DNA of 64,000 nt from Clostridium gasigenes (GCF_900104115.1 NZ_FNJM01000015.1:1-64000); one strand, 5' to 3'. Positions 9,116 through 18,905 are shown, numbered from the stretch's first letter. Translations and numbers: made by a program. The notes: generated from the letters alone by a model not told the origin.

Positions 9116-9251
9116 ATTTTACCATACATTAATTATAATTAATGTGAATAGGATAGCTACTTAAACTTTATTGGATGAATTTGGGGCATGTGTTATAATT
9201 ACGTTGAAGCAGTAAGATTTAATAAAAATTACAATATAATGGAGGGGCTTT

Positions 9252-9962
9252 ATGAAGTTATTATTAAATGATATTGAAAAAAAATTTGGGGATAAAAAGG
9301 TGTTAAATAAGGCTAGTTTTACTTTCGAAAAGGGTAAAATATATGGCTTACTAGGGCGAAATGGTGCAGGGAAAACAACACTTTTTAACTGTATAAGTGA
9401 GGAGCTAGAATTAGACAATGGGTCTGTGAGTTTGTTAGATGAAAATGACAACATTATAAATTTAGATCACTCAAAAATAGGTTATGTATTTTCAGAACCT
9501 ATACTACCGGATTTTTTAACTGGTTATGAATTTTTAAAGTTTTATATTGATATAAATAAAGATAGTATTGAGAACATTAAAAGTATAGATGAATATCTAA
9601 AATTAATTAAAATAACTAAAGAAGATAGTTATAAATTAATAAAAGGATATTCCCATGGAATGAAAAATAAAATACAAATGCTTTGCTGCATTATAACTAG
9701 ACCACCAGTAATATTATTAGATGAACCATTAACATCATTTGATGTAGTTGTAGCTCTTGAAATGAAAAAGTTACTTAAGGAAATGAAGAATGATCATATA
9801 TTAATATTTTCAACTCATATAATGCAATTAGCTGTGGATCTTTGCGATGAATTAGTTATATTAAATAATGGGACATTAGATAAAGTGGACAAGGCACTGT
9901 TAAGTAGTGAAAATTTAGAGGAAAAGATAATTGAGTTGCTAAAGGAGAATAATGATGCTTAA
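9252..9962 (+). CDS. ABC transporter ATP-binding protein
   Basis: 236 residues. Walker A is GRNGAGKTT (about residues 35-43), the signature-like segment is KGYSHGMKNKIQ (the usual SGG is replaced by SHG), and Walker B is PPVILLDEPLTSFD followed by the H-loop STHI. It powers the membrane protein encoded immediately downstream, whose start overlaps this stop by 11 bases. GGAGGGG precedes the ATG. The group resembles ABC-2 type exporters near two-component systems, and such systems often confer resistance to peptides, but the substrate cannot be read from sequence. Confidence 0.88.
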   Translation: MKLLLNDIEKKFGDKKVLNKASFTFEKGKIYGLLGRNGAGKTTLFNCISEELELDNGSVSLLDENDNIINLDHSKIGYVFSEPILPDFLTGYEFLKFYIDINKDSIENIKSIDEYLKLIKITKEDSYKLIKGYSHGMKNKIQMLCCIITRPPVILLDEPLTSFDVVVALEMKKLLKEMKNDHILIFSTHIMQLAVDLCDELVILNNGTLDKVDKALLSSENLEEKIIELLKENNDA

Positions 9963-11550
9963 TATATTTCTTACTAGCTTTAAAGTGTCTTTTGTAGAAG
10001 GGGCTAACTCATTTATATATCTTCTAAGTAAGTTACCTTTAATAGGGAAAAAGATACCTGAAAGCTTATATAAAGAGACTAAGATTAAGATGATTTTAGG
10101 ATTAATTAAATATATACTTAGCCTATTCTCTGAGTTCTTTAGAAAAGCTATATATTTGGCTATATTTGTAGGAATACCAACAGTAGCTTTAACTAAAGGA
10201 AGAGGAATTGAAGTAGATACAGAAAGATTATATATACACATATATTTTGTTTTAAGTTTTATGGCAGGATCATTATTAAATAGTATATTATTAAAAGTGG
10301 ACAATGATGCTTATAACGTGATTACTTTAATGAGAGTTGACCCTAAGAAATATTATTTAGGAGAAATTATTTATAAGATAATTTCACAGTCTATATTTCT
10401 AAGTCCAGTAATGATAATTAATATAGGCTTTAAAAAGACACTAATAGTACTATTAACATTAGGTGCTTTTAGGATTTTTGGTGAAACTTTAGTTCTCTTT
10501 ATCTTTAATAAACATAAGGTTGTACTAGGACGAAATAAAGTGCTACCAATAGTTCTAATTTTAGTAGCGCCTATATTTGCGTATCTATTACCATTTTTTA
10601 ATATTATATTAGGGGAATTTATAATTTTAAATCCAATTTCAATTTGTATTATTATAGTTTTAGGATTTTTAGCAGCATCTTATTTATGGAATTCTAAAAG
10701 TTATACTGCACTTTCTAGAAGGTTAATATCCAAGGGAGCTATATTTAATGATGGTGAGAACCTTAAGGGAGTAGCTTTTGCAGATGTTGCAATAAATGAA
10801 AAGAATATAGATATAAAAACTTTGAATAGTAAGAAGTTAAATAAAAAAAGTGGATATGACTATTTAAACTCAATATTTTTTAATAGACATAAAAAAATAG
10901 TTATAAATGCTATAAGAAATAGAGTAGTAATAATTGGAGTAGCTACAGTAGCTTCTGTAATACTACTATTAATATTTCCGGATTATAAAGAAAAAGTAGC
11001 AGCGAATATAATAAAAGCAAGTGGATATTTAGTATTTGTAATGTATATGATATCTACAACACAACGAATTTGTAAGGCTATGTTTTTCAATTGTGACATT
11101 AGCTTACTAAGATATGGCTATTATAAAGACCCAAAGGCAATTTTAGATAACTTTAGAGTAAGGCTTAAAAGAGTTGTTTTATATAACTTAATGCCTAGTG
11201 TTACAATATGCTTAGGGTTAACCATAATAATTATTTTCTGTGGTAAAGCTTATAATATTATAGAGTTACTTCCTATATTTTTAGCTATACTTGGACTTAG
11301 CGGTTTCTTTTCTATATATCACTTATTTATGTATTATATAGTTCAACCTTACACTAAAGATTTAACAATAAAGAGTCCGCTATTTCATATTTCAAATTTT
11401 ATTGTATACATGGCTTCATATCAAGCACTTCAAATAAAAGTAGCTCCTAGTTACTTTACTTTGGTAGTAATAGTTATAACAATGTTATTTATACCAATAG
11501 CTTTGTTTACTATTTATAAGATGGCACCTAAAACATTTAAGTTGAAATAA
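9952..11550 (+). CDS. ABC transporter permease, large polytopic subunit
   Basis: 532 residues with about ten to twelve hydrophobic segments in two halves (roughly residues 40-260 and 320-530) separated by a hydrophilic linker near 260-310. It overlaps the ATPase gene by 11 bases, with AAAGGAG just before the tandem ATG codons, so translation is coupled. No extracellular MacB- or FtsX-like domain is visible. It is most likely the membrane half of the exporter; no closer family name is supported. A strong terminator follows. Confidence 0.75.
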   Translation: MMLNIFLTSFKVSFVEGANSFIYLLSKLPLIGKKIPESLYKETKIKMILGLIKYILSLFSEFFRKAIYLAIFVGIPTVALTKGRGIEVDTERLYIHIYFVLSFMAGSLLNSILLKVDNDAYNVITLMRVDPKKYYLGEIIYKIISQSIFLSPVMIINIGFKKTLIVLLTLGAFRIFGETLVLFIFNKHKVVLGRNKVLPIVLILVAPIFAYLLPFFNIILGEFIILNPISICIIIVLGFLAASYLWNSKSYTALSRRLISKGAIFNDGENLKGVAFADVAINEKNIDIKTLNSKKLNKKSGYDYLNSIFFNRHKKIVINAIRNRVVIIGVATVASVILLLIFPDYKEKVAANIIKASGYLVFVMYMISTTQRICKAMFFNCDISLLRYGYYKDPKAILDNFRVRLKRVVLYNLMPSVTICLGLTIIIIFCGKAYNIIELLPIFLAILGLSGFFSIYHLFMYYIVQPYTKDLTIKSPLFHISNFIVYMASYQALQIKVAPSYFTLVVIVITMLFIPIALFTIYKMAPKTFKLK

Positions 11551-11558
11551 ATAACCAC

Positions 11559-11598
11559 AAAAAAGGTTTCAGATACATATTTATCTGAAACCTTTTTT
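11559..11598 (+). terminator. Strong terminator after the ABC pair
   Basis: A 17-bp stem (11559-11575 with 11582-11598; core GGTTTCAGATA / TATCTGAAACC) ends in seven T residues and is A-rich upstream, so it can work in both directions. Confidence 0.92.
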
Positions 11599-11602
11599 TG
11601 CA

Positions 11603-11648
11603 TCTCCAAATAAATAACAAGTCAGTATTCTTGTTATTTATTTGGAGA
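11603..11648. repeat. Near-perfect palindrome of a dispersed repeat family
   Basis: A 19-bp perfect inverted repeat (CTCCAAATAAATAACAAG at 11604-11621 and its complement at 11630-11647, plus the flanking T/A pair) surrounds an 8-base loop. The first 34 bases (11601-11634) recur exactly at 62167-62200, and the core AAATAAATAACAAGTCA also forms both ends of an element at about 59209-59357. I read it as a folded-down MITE or a solo pair of terminal repeats. Confidence 0.7.
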
Positions 11649-11784
11649 GGCCTATTTATTAAAAAAAATTAATGTAACTCTAATATTGATTTAATTTCTT
11701 ATATAGGAGTTTACAATATAATTAAATCAATGAGAAAGTAATTAATATCTAAACAAGTAATTAGAAAAGAGGAGGAATTTTTTT

Positions 11785-11898
11785 AGCAGTGTTAGTTTTA
11801 ATAACTTTAGTATTATATATTTTTTAATTGGTGGATCATTAATATTTGTATTAGAAAAGCTGAAGGTAGTATTAGAAAAAAAGGTTGCTTTAGATTAA
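11785..11898 (+). pseudogene. Possible remnant of a small membrane protein
   Basis: Inside the 315-base gap 11649-11963, a GAGGAGGA ribosome-site-like block at about 11769 is followed, after an in-frame stop, by a 37-codon frame without a start codon. Its middle reads YFLIGGSLIFVLEKLKVV, one hydrophobic helix. It could be a decayed small membrane protein or chance. Nothing else is seen in the gap. Confidence 0.2.
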
Positions 11899-11963
11899 GG
11901 ACTTTTAGCTATATGAAAAAGAATAGATCTTATTAAAAAAATAAATAAATGGAGTGATAAAAT

Positions 11964-12335
11964 ATGGAAAAGATTTTTGATAAAATTGTTAAATTTATTG
12001 AACATATAATAGAATATAAGAAGAAGATAATAAGGATTGGTGTTTTTATAGCTTCAATTGGAGTTGCATTAGTAATAGTGCTTGGTGGTGTTTACTATAG
12101 TTATGCTAAATCAAATATTAAATATAGTAAGAGTGAAGCAGAAGGGATAGCCCTTAAAAAAATTCAAGGAGAGGTAGTAAACTTTGAAAAAGACTTAGAT
12201 TTTGAAGATGCAACTTTTGAATATAAATTTGAAATAAAGGATAAGGAAAATATGCTTAAAGAGATTACGGTAAGCTCAAAATCAGGAGCTATAACAGATA
12301 TAGAAAACCCATATGAAGAAAGATACGATGATTAA
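11964..12335 (+). CDS. Membrane-anchored PepSY-domain protein
   Basis: 123 residues. A hydrophilic N-terminus of about 24 residues precedes one membrane helix (IGVFIASIGVALVIVLGGVYY, about 27-47). The rest is a PepSY module: YSKSEAEGIALKKIQGEVVNFE, a central strand YKFEIKDKENMLKEITVSSKSGAI, then an acidic tail. PepSY domains lie outside the membrane and are thought to inhibit proteases or sense the envelope. The gene is 33 bases upstream of a two-component system, so it probably shares its transcript and may tune the sensor. Confidence 0.8.
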   Translation: MEKIFDKIVKFIEHIIEYKKKIIRIGVFIASIGVALVIVLGGVYYSYAKSNIKYSKSEAEGIALKKIQGEVVNFEKDLDFEDATFEYKFEIKDKENMLKEITVSSKSGAITDIENPYEERYDD

Positions 12336-12368
12336 AAATAATGATATAATATCATTAGAGGTGATATT

Positions 12369-13037
12369 TTGAGAAACATTTTAATTATTGAAGATGAGGC
12401 AAATATTTCGGATTTTATAAAGATTGAATTGGAATATGAAGGATATAATGCTAAGGTTTGTGAGGATGGCAAGATTGGATTGAGGGAAGCTATAGATGGA
12501 GATTATGATTTAATAATACTGGATTTAATGCTTCCTACATTAAGTGGTTTAGAAGTGTGTAGAAGGCTAAAAAGAGAAAAAGACATTCCAGTTATAATGC
12601 TTAGCGCAAAGGATAGTGTTATGGATAAGGTTGCAGGGCTTCAAATAGGAGCAGATGATTATTTAGAAAAGCCTTTTGATATAGAAGAATTACTTGCAAG
12701 AATTCAGGTTGTTTTTAGACGCGAAGAAAAAGTAGCTATGGAAAAAATTAGGTTTAAAGATATTGTTATAGATAGAGGCTCAAGAACTGTTATTAAAGAT
12801 TCTATAAAGTTAAATTTAACAAATAAGGAGTATGAATTATTAATTCTCCTTATTAATAATAAAAATAAAGTAGTAGCTAGAGATGTAATATTAGATAAAG
12901 TATGGGGTTATGATCATGATGCAGGGACGAATGGAATAGATGTTTATGTAAGCTATTTAAGAAATAAGTTAAATCAAAACGATAAAGAAGAATATATCCA
13001 AACAGTTAGAGCTGTTGGATATATTATGAGATTATAA
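12369..13037 (+). CDS. OmpR/PhoB-family response regulator
   Basis: 222 residues: receiver domain 1-120 (acidic pair EDE at 8-10, phospho-acceptor Asp in LIILDLMLP, switch residue in MLSAKD, Lys in YLEKPF) and a winged-helix DNA-binding domain (LTNKEYELLILLINNKNKVVARD...GIDVYVSYLRNKL). The start is a TTG preceded by GAGGTGAT at good spacing. The kinase gene begins two bases after the stop. Targets are likely the adjacent PepSY and ABC genes, as in many Firmicute modules, but that is inference. Confidence 0.92.
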   Translation: MRNILIIEDEANISDFIKIELEYEGYNAKVCEDGKIGLREAIDGDYDLIILDLMLPTLSGLEVCRRLKREKDIPVIMLSAKDSVMDKVAGLQIGADDYLEKPFDIEELLARIQVVFRREEKVAMEKIRFKDIVIDRGSRTVIKDSIKLNLTNKEYELLILLINNKNKVVARDVILDKVWGYDHDAGTNGIDVYVSYLRNKLNQNDKEEYIQTVRAVGYIMRL

Positions 13038-13039
13038 CT

Positions 13040-14395
13040 ATGAAAAGAAAGAAGCGATTACCAATTTTTTTAGAGCTTACTATAGGATCACTAGCTATTA
13101 TAGTTGCAATATTAGTTATTTATACAGGCATACAAATAGTAAGTATTAATTTTTTTAGTATAGATTATCAAAAAGAGCAGGTAAGAAATAGATATGAAGA
13201 AATTAAGTACTTATTATCAAACATAAATATAGAAGGAAAAGAAATAGATGAATTCATAGGTAATGAAGATGAATTTATTCGTATATATAAAGATGGTTAT
13301 GTTGAATATGCAACAGATAGTAATATATGGGATAAAATTCAATTAAGTGACGAAAGTGTGAATTTAAGAACTAAAGTGAAATATATCAGGTTTGAAAAAT
13401 ATATAGTATTAGATGAAGTAATTAGTATAAAGGGTGAGGAACATAAAATACAAATAGTTAAAGGCGAGAATATTTTTCATGAATTTATAGAAAGTTATTT
13501 TGAAACCTTTATATTTGCCTTATTTATAGGCTTAGTTTTAAGTGTTATTGGAGCTATATATTTATCAAAGCGATTTATATTAAGATTAAAGGTATTATCA
13601 AACACAATGACAGAAATTAAAAAAAATGGAATTACACAAAGGGTTGAAATTTCAGAATCAAATGATGAATTTGATAAGGTAAACATAGTATTTAACTCTA
13701 TGATGGATGATCTGCAAGAGTCATTTGATAATCAAAGTAGATTTGTGTCAGATGCATCTCATGAACTTAGAACTCCACTTACAGCCCTTCTTGGACATTT
13801 AAAAATGATAAAAAGATGGGGAAAGAATGATAAAGAGCGTCTTGAAAAATCTTTAGATATTTGCATTGATGAAACGGAGAGGTTAAGTAAAATAGTAAGT
13901 GATTTATTAATAATATCTAGAAATGAAAAAGAAGTTATAAATTTAGATGAAATAGAACCTATAAATGTTGAACCTGTAATATTATATATAGTAGAAAATT
14001 ATAAAATATTAAACAATAATATTAAGTTTGAAATTATAATTGATTCAAATTTGAAAGTTAAAATTATGAAAGATCATCTAAAACAAATTTTAATTATATT
14101 TATAGATAATGCAATAAAATATAACAATAAGGAAAATATTGAAATTAATATTAAATTAACTGAGGTTAATAATAAAATAATAATATCTGTTAAGGATAAC
14201 GGAATGGGGATTCCTAAAGAGGAAATACCATACGTATTAAACAGGTTGTATAAGGTTGATAAATCTAGATGTAATACTAATAAATCATTTGGACTAGGAT
14301 TATCAATAGCAGATAGAATAGTTAATAATTATAAGGGTAAAATTATTATTTTAAGTGAATTAGGAGAGTTTACTGAAATAATAGTTGAGATGTAA
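13040..14395 (+). CDS. HAMP-containing sensor histidine kinase
   Basis: 451 residues. Two membrane helices (about 10-32 and 150-172) flank an extracellular sensor of about 115 residues. A HAMP linker follows (LRLKVLSNTMTEIKKNGITQRVE), then the HisKA H-box DASHELRTPLTALLGH and an HATPase_c domain with N-box FIDNAIKYN, G1 DNGMGIP and G2 GLGLSIA. It phosphorylates the regulator encoded two bases upstream. The loop has no Cys-rich or PAS motif that names the signal. Confidence 0.92.
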   Translation: MKRKKRLPIFLELTIGSLAIIVAILVIYTGIQIVSINFFSIDYQKEQVRNRYEEIKYLLSNINIEGKEIDEFIGNEDEFIRIYKDGYVEYATDSNIWDKIQLSDESVNLRTKVKYIRFEKYIVLDEVISIKGEEHKIQIVKGENIFHEFIESYFETFIFALFIGLVLSVIGAIYLSKRFILRLKVLSNTMTEIKKNGITQRVEISESNDEFDKVNIVFNSMMDDLQESFDNQSRFVSDASHELRTPLTALLGHLKMIKRWGKNDKERLEKSLDICIDETERLSKIVSDLLIISRNEKEVINLDEIEPINVEPVILYIVENYKILNNNIKFEIIIDSNLKVKIMKDHLKQILIIFIDNAIKYNNKENIEINIKLTEVNNKIIISVKDNGMGIPKEEIPYVLNRLYKVDKSRCNTNKSFGLGLSIADRIVNNYKGKIIILSELGEFTEIIVEM

Positions 14396-14485
14396 ATGTT
14401 GTGAAGAAGTCATAAGAGTTTAATTATCTTACGCATATCCAAAAAGCATGTAAATAATTTTGGATAAACTGAATAAAAACAATAA

Positions 14486-14525
14486 AAAAAGCTAGTAATT
14501 GCTGTTTAGCAACGACTAGCTTTTT
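14486..14525. terminator. Bidirectional terminator between the kinase and hepT
   Basis: AAAAAGCTAGT (14486-14496) pairs with ACTAGCTTTTT (14515-14525); an inner TTGCTG..AGCAA stem closes the loop. The A-run and T-run make it active for both convergent genes. Confidence 0.85.
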
Positions 14526-14533
14526 GGTAAAGA

Positions 14534-14965
14534 TTAATTATAAGAGATTAGTAATTTGATTGACTTTTGTAATTCTAATATATATTGCACATTATTTTTT
14601 AAGTTTAATAATAGCTCTTCATCAGAAGGAAGCTTATATCTATGTGCAAGCCTATTTCGAAGTCTTCTTGATGTAGCATAGAAATTAAGAAAATTAATAC
14701 CTATTCTATTAGAATCCTTTATTATTTCCATTCCATCAATTGCTGATAAGCTAATTTTAAATTTATTTAGGTCTTTTAAGTTTATTGAAATATAATCTTC
14801 GCAAAGAATATGAAAGTCTAAAAAATATGCCCTAATACTATGGTATAGAATTTTCTTAAGATTTTCATTTTTATTAGTTTCTATTTCTTTTACACACTCT
14901 GTATATTCTATGTTCCATTCATTTAAATCAGTTAATAATTTCAAAACTCTATCTTTATTAATCAT
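14534..14965 (-). CDS. hepT: HepT-family toxin (RNase-like) of a MntA/HepT system
   Basis: A 143-residue all-helical protein. The conserved HEPN motif Rx4HxY is present as R103-N-R-L-A-H108-R-Y110. HepT toxins are HEPN RNases that cut RNA. The gene lies 14 bases after the nucleotidyltransferase partner on the same strand, with AAAGGAGG before its ATG, the classical order antitoxin then toxin. Activity is blocked when MntA adds AMP to the HepT tyrosine (here Tyr110). All key residues are intact, so the pair looks functional. Confidence 0.82.
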   Translation of the reverse strand: MINKDRVLKLLTDLNEWNIEYTECVKEIETNKNENLKKILYHSIRAYFLDFHILCEDYISINLKDLNKFKISLSAIDGMEIIKDSNRIGINFLNFYATSRRLRNRLAHRYKLPSDEELLLNLKNNVQYILELQKSIKLLISYN

Positions 14966-14979
14966 TAAAGCACCTCCTT

Positions 14980-15351
14980 TTACCCATAAATAAGGTCATG
15001 TTCTCTTAATTTTAAGAAATCATGGTTTTCTATAAAAAAGTTTTCTACAAAAGAATATAATTTTTCATACTTATCATTTTGATTATATAATATTACTGAA
15101 TCATTCATTATATTTTTAAGTAATATTACATCTGTATCTTTAGACAAGCTTATTAAATCTACAGGAGCATTAAGTAAAGTTTCAAATTCTGATTCAAGTA
15201 TCAATTCAGTATCTAAATCAATATGCGCTATAATAAATAAATCATAATCAGAGTATTCATTATGATCATTTCTAGCTCTACTTCCAAATAGACCTATACA
15301 ATCAATATTATACTTTTTAACAACTATATCTATAATATCAGTAAGATCCAT
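14980..15351 (-). CDS. mntA: MntA-type nucleotidyltransferase antitoxin
   Basis: 123 residues in the minimal nucleotidyltransferase family. The motif GSx10DxD is exact: G23-S24, then D35-Y-D37, which bind the nucleotide and two metals. MntA adds AMP to HepT and so neutralises it. I start at the internal ATG 15351 because GGAGGGTG sits directly upstream of it; a GTG five codons earlier overlaps that site. It forms an operon with hepT. Confidence 0.82.
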   Translation of the reverse strand: MDLTDIIDIVVKKYNIDCIGLFGSRARNDHNEYSDYDLFIIAHIDLDTELILESEFETLLNAPVDLISLSKDTDVILLKNIMNDSVILYNQNDKYEKLYSFVENFFIENHDFLKLREHDLIYG

Positions 15352-15559
15352 AAAATCACCCTCCACTCATTTACTATAGTTATTATTATACCCAAACTTT
15401 GTAAGCCTAACAACTTTTTATAATGCAAGTAATGCATGGACATTAAGAAAGTTAATTCTCTATGATATAATATTAATACATAGAATTTCTTGAGCAGAGA
15501 AAATATTATTGACACTCCAGTGCAGTGGACAGATTATAATTTGAATATAGAGGTGAATT

Positions 15560-16360
15560 ATGTATAAAATAGGTGAGTTTTCAAAGATAACAAATCTTAG
15601 TGTAAAAACATTAAGGTACTATGATGAAGAGAAAATACTTCTGCCATCATTTCGTGATGATGAAAATGGATATAGGTATTATAATGAAGAAGATTTTCAA
15701 AAAGCTAAATTATTAGTTCTTTTAAGAGAATTAGATTTCTCAATTTCTGAAATAAAAGATGTACTATCTATCTGTAATAATAGTGAGGATTTATCTTATG
15801 TTTTTGAAGAAAAGAAGGAAATGATTAAAAAGAAAATATTTCAGCAAGAAGAATTGCTAAAGAAACTTAACCTCTATACAGAATATAATTTAATGGAGGA
15901 ATGTCATATGGATTATAAAGTAGAAATAAAAAGCATGCCGGAAATAATGGTTGCATCAATTAGGTACAAAGGAAGATATTGTGATGTTGGAAACTATATT
16001 AAATCTATCTATAAAACCATTAAAGGTAAAGCGAGCGGAACTCCTTTTAATTTGTATCATGATGGTGAATATAAGGAAATTGCTGATATAGAAGTTTGTG
16101 TACCTATTAAAAAATATATAGAGACATCAACTGTAGATATTAAAAAATTACCATCCATAAAGGGGATATCTACTATACATTATGGGAAATATGAGCAGTT
16201 AAATAATGCATATAAAGCTCTTTTTGATTATGCGAGCAAAAATAATATTAATTGCATAGGTCCAGCAAGAGAGACATATTTAAAAGGTCCTGGTATGATT
16301 TTCAAAGGGAACCCAAGTAAATATGTTACTGAAATAATTATTTCGATTGGGGAGATGTAG
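15560..16360 (+). CDS. MerR-family regulator with GyrI-like effector domain
   Basis: 266 residues. The N-terminal MerR winged helix (MYKIGEFSKITNLSVKTLRYYDEEKIL) and coiled dimer helix (about 70-115) are followed by a GyrI-like ligand-binding domain (from about residue 120, KVEIKSMPEIMVASIRYKG...). This is the BmrR/TipA-like arrangement that senses bulky or cationic compounds and twists promoters with long spacers. The next gene, three bases downstream, encodes a second GyrI-like protein, so the pair is one transcript. Confidence 0.88.
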   Translation: MYKIGEFSKITNLSVKTLRYYDEEKILLPSFRDDENGYRYYNEEDFQKAKLLVLLRELDFSISEIKDVLSICNNSEDLSYVFEEKKEMIKKKIFQQEELLKKLNLYTEYNLMEECHMDYKVEIKSMPEIMVASIRYKGRYCDVGNYIKSIYKTIKGKASGTPFNLYHDGEYKEIADIEVCVPIKKYIETSTVDIKKLPSIKGISTIHYGKYEQLNNAYKALFDYASKNNINCIGPARETYLKGPGMIFKGNPSKYVTEIIISIGEM

Positions 16361-16362
16361 AC

Positions 16363-16986
16363 ATGAAGCATGAGTGGAGAAAGCGTGAAAAAGAATATTA
16401 TATGCCTAAAGAAAAGCCAGTTTTAGTAGATATTCCTGAATTTAAGTTTTTTATGATAAAAGGAAAAGGAAATCCAAATAGAGAAGAGTTTTCACAAGCT
16501 GTAGGAGTATTATATTCACTTGCCTATGCAATAAGAATGATGCCTAAAAATGGATATACTCCAGAAAGATATTTTGAATACACTGTTTATCCACTAGAGG
16601 GAATCTGGGATTTAACAGAAGAAGGCAAAAATCAAGAAACATTAAATAAAGATGAGTTTATTTATACGATAATGATTAGGCAACCAAATTTTGTAACAGA
16701 GGAACTTGTAGCTAAAGCAATGGAAATTGTTAAAAAGAAAAAACCACATCCTTTATTAGATAAAATTATTTTTGAAACTATAAAGGATGGACTTTCAGTT
16801 CAGATGTTGCATATAGGCTCTTTTGATGATGAATCTAAGACTTTTTCTATTATGAAAGAGTATTGCGAGAAAAATAATTTGATTATAAAAACAAAAGCAC
16901 ACAGAGAGATATATCTTTCAGATTTAAGGAAAACTGAAACGGAGAAATTAAAAACTGTACTTAGGTATTGTGTCAAGGAAATTTAA
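16363..16986 (+). CDS. GyrI-like small-molecule-binding domain protein
   Basis: 207 residues of the GyrI-like family (opening MKHEWRKREKEYYMPKEKP, then DIPEFKFFMIKGKGNPN and a C-terminal EIYLSDLRKTETEKLKT). Stand-alone members bind or hydrolyse small toxic molecules; some have hydrolase activity on cyclopropanoid-type compounds. It begins two bases after the MerR-GyrI stop, so it probably acts on the ligand that the regulator senses. The activity is not proven by any motif here. Confidence 0.8.
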   Translation: MKHEWRKREKEYYMPKEKPVLVDIPEFKFFMIKGKGNPNREEFSQAVGVLYSLAYAIRMMPKNGYTPERYFEYTVYPLEGIWDLTEEGKNQETLNKDEFIYTIMIRQPNFVTEELVAKAMEIVKKKKPHPLLDKIIFETIKDGLSVQMLHIGSFDDESKTFSIMKEYCEKNNLIIKTKAHREIYLSDLRKTETEKLKTVLRYCVKEI

Positions 16987-17081
16987 AAAATATATAAATG
17001 AATATATATAATGTATAATGAATGTTAAATTTATTATGATTGCTGATAAATGTGAATAAGAAGAATTAAGGGGTTGATTAG

Positions 17082-18785
17082 GTGAAAAAGTTATTAAGTT
17101 TTACTTTGCTATTTTTATTGCTATTTAACTTTGTTCCTTGCTTTGCAGATACTAAAAGCTATGAAATTGATAAGGTAGATATTAATGCAGCTATTATGGA
17201 TAATGGGGATATTAACGTAACTGAATATTTAACTTATAATTTTTCAGGGGATTTTAATGGATTTCTTAGAGAGTTAAATTCAACTGGCTCTGATGGCTAT
17301 ATAATAAATTCAGTTGTTGTTATTGATAAATCTGGGTTTGAAACTATAGCTACATCAGGAAATACAGAGGCTGAAAATACCTATGAAATTTCAGAAAATG
17401 GAGATAAAACGTCAATTAAATTATATTCAAAAAGCTCTAATGAAAAGAAAATTTTTAAGGTGAATTATACTGCTAAGAATGTAGCTAAAAAATATGAAAC
17501 TACTGGTCAATTATATTGGGATTTTTATTCAGTAGAAAATATTTCATCTATAAAGGAAGCTAATCTTAATATTAGTTTTTATAATAAAATACTTACTGCT
17601 GAAAATTCCAGATACCAAACCTTTGGAGATGGTGAACTTTTAACTAGTTATATTAATAATGGAATAAATATTAATTATAAAAACTTATCCTCCAGGATAG
17701 GTATTGATTTAACTATTCCAGCAGAATTTTTAGTTAATAGTTCTATAATATCAGGTAACGATAGTATTAAGGGGAATACAGAACCTAATAATAAGGATAT
17801 TGTTTCTGAGAATAATTCTAAAAATCCAAATTATGGAGGCGTTATTTTTATTTTAATTGTTGGTGGAATTATTACTTTAATAGTTATATTAGTTGTTAGT
17901 GAAAATAAAAAACGTAATGAAGCTATTAAAAAATATCGAAATGAGTACAACTTTATTTCAAATATTAAATATATTGAGCCTCCTTCTAGAATTTCACCGG
18001 CTTTAGTTAATTTATTAATAGGTAAGAAAAATATTTCTCAGGAAATTCTTAGTTCTACTTTATTCTACCTGTGTAACTTAGGGTATTATAATATTGAACA
18101 ACTTAAACATACAGAAAAAGGTTTTTTGAGTAATAAATCAGATAATGATTTAGTCTTTAAAAGAAACATTAATAAAACTTTACCTAAAGAAGCTCATCTT
18201 AATTTTATTATTAAATGGTTTTCGGTTTATGAGATAGATAATGAATTTTCATTGATTAATATACAAAATTTATTAAAGAAAGAATCGAAAGCAAAAATAT
18301 TTTTAAAAAAATTAAATGAATGGAAAGTGAAAGTCGGAGAAGATGCTAAATTACAAGGATTCTTTACCATTATTGGAAATAGAGAAACATTAACAAATGA
18401 ATTTTATAATGAAAAATTAAAATGGTTATCATACAAAGGGTTTATAGAGAATACTATCAACCTTAAAGAACGGTTAAATGAATTTAATACAGCAGATACT
18501 ATTCTTTTATATGCAAGAGCATTAGGAATTAATAATGCCTCAATTGAGCATTACATTAATGAATTAATAATTACTGCAAAAAGAGCTAGTGAACGTGACA
18601 TGGATTCACTTAATTATATTAATAGAACATATTACTTTAACTACTATTTAATTCACATGAATACCATGAATTCAATATATAATAATGCAACACCTAGTAA
18701 TCATGATTCTGGTGGGGGATTTACTGGTGGCTCAAGTGGTGGAGACTTTGGTGGTGGAGGCGGAGGAGGTTCAGGTGCCTTTTAA
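17082..18785 (+). CDS. DUF2207-domain membrane protein with Gly-rich tail
   Basis: 567 residues. A signal peptide (1-23, ending CFADTK) is followed by the extracellular DUF2207 beta domain (about 25-220), a Ser/Asn linker, a membrane helix (about 255-277) and a cytoplasmic portion of about 270 residues. The protein ends in a Gly/Ser-rich tail with GGGGGGGSGAF, a hallmark of this family. The start codon is GTG after GGGGTTG. The function is unknown. The VanZ-like gene 120 bases downstream is on the same strand. Confidence 0.82.
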   Translation: MKKLLSFTLLFLLLFNFVPCFADTKSYEIDKVDINAAIMDNGDINVTEYLTYNFSGDFNGFLRELNSTGSDGYIINSVVVIDKSGFETIATSGNTEAENTYEISENGDKTSIKLYSKSSNEKKIFKVNYTAKNVAKKYETTGQLYWDFYSVENISSIKEANLNISFYNKILTAENSRYQTFGDGELLTSYINNGININYKNLSSRIGIDLTIPAEFLVNSSIISGNDSIKGNTEPNNKDIVSENNSKNPNYGGVIFILIVGGIITLIVILVVSENKKRNEAIKKYRNEYNFISNIKYIEPPSRISPALVNLLIGKKNISQEILSSTLFYLCNLGYYNIEQLKHTEKGFLSNKSDNDLVFKRNINKTLPKEAHLNFIIKWFSVYEIDNEFSLINIQNLLKKESKAKIFLKKLNEWKVKVGEDAKLQGFFTIIGNRETLTNEFYNEKLKWLSYKGFIENTINLKERLNEFNTADTILLYARALGINNASIEHYINELIITAKRASERDMDSLNYINRTYYFNYYLIHMNTMNSIYNNATPSNHDSGGGFTGGSSGGDFGGGGGGGSGAF

Positions 18786-18905
18786 AATTGATAAAACAAT
18801 TATGACTAGGTAAGGTTTAGTGATATAATAAATATAAGTATTGATATTTATTTGTATATATATAAATACTTAGGGGGTGGTACTATAATAAAATTATTAA
18901 AAATT

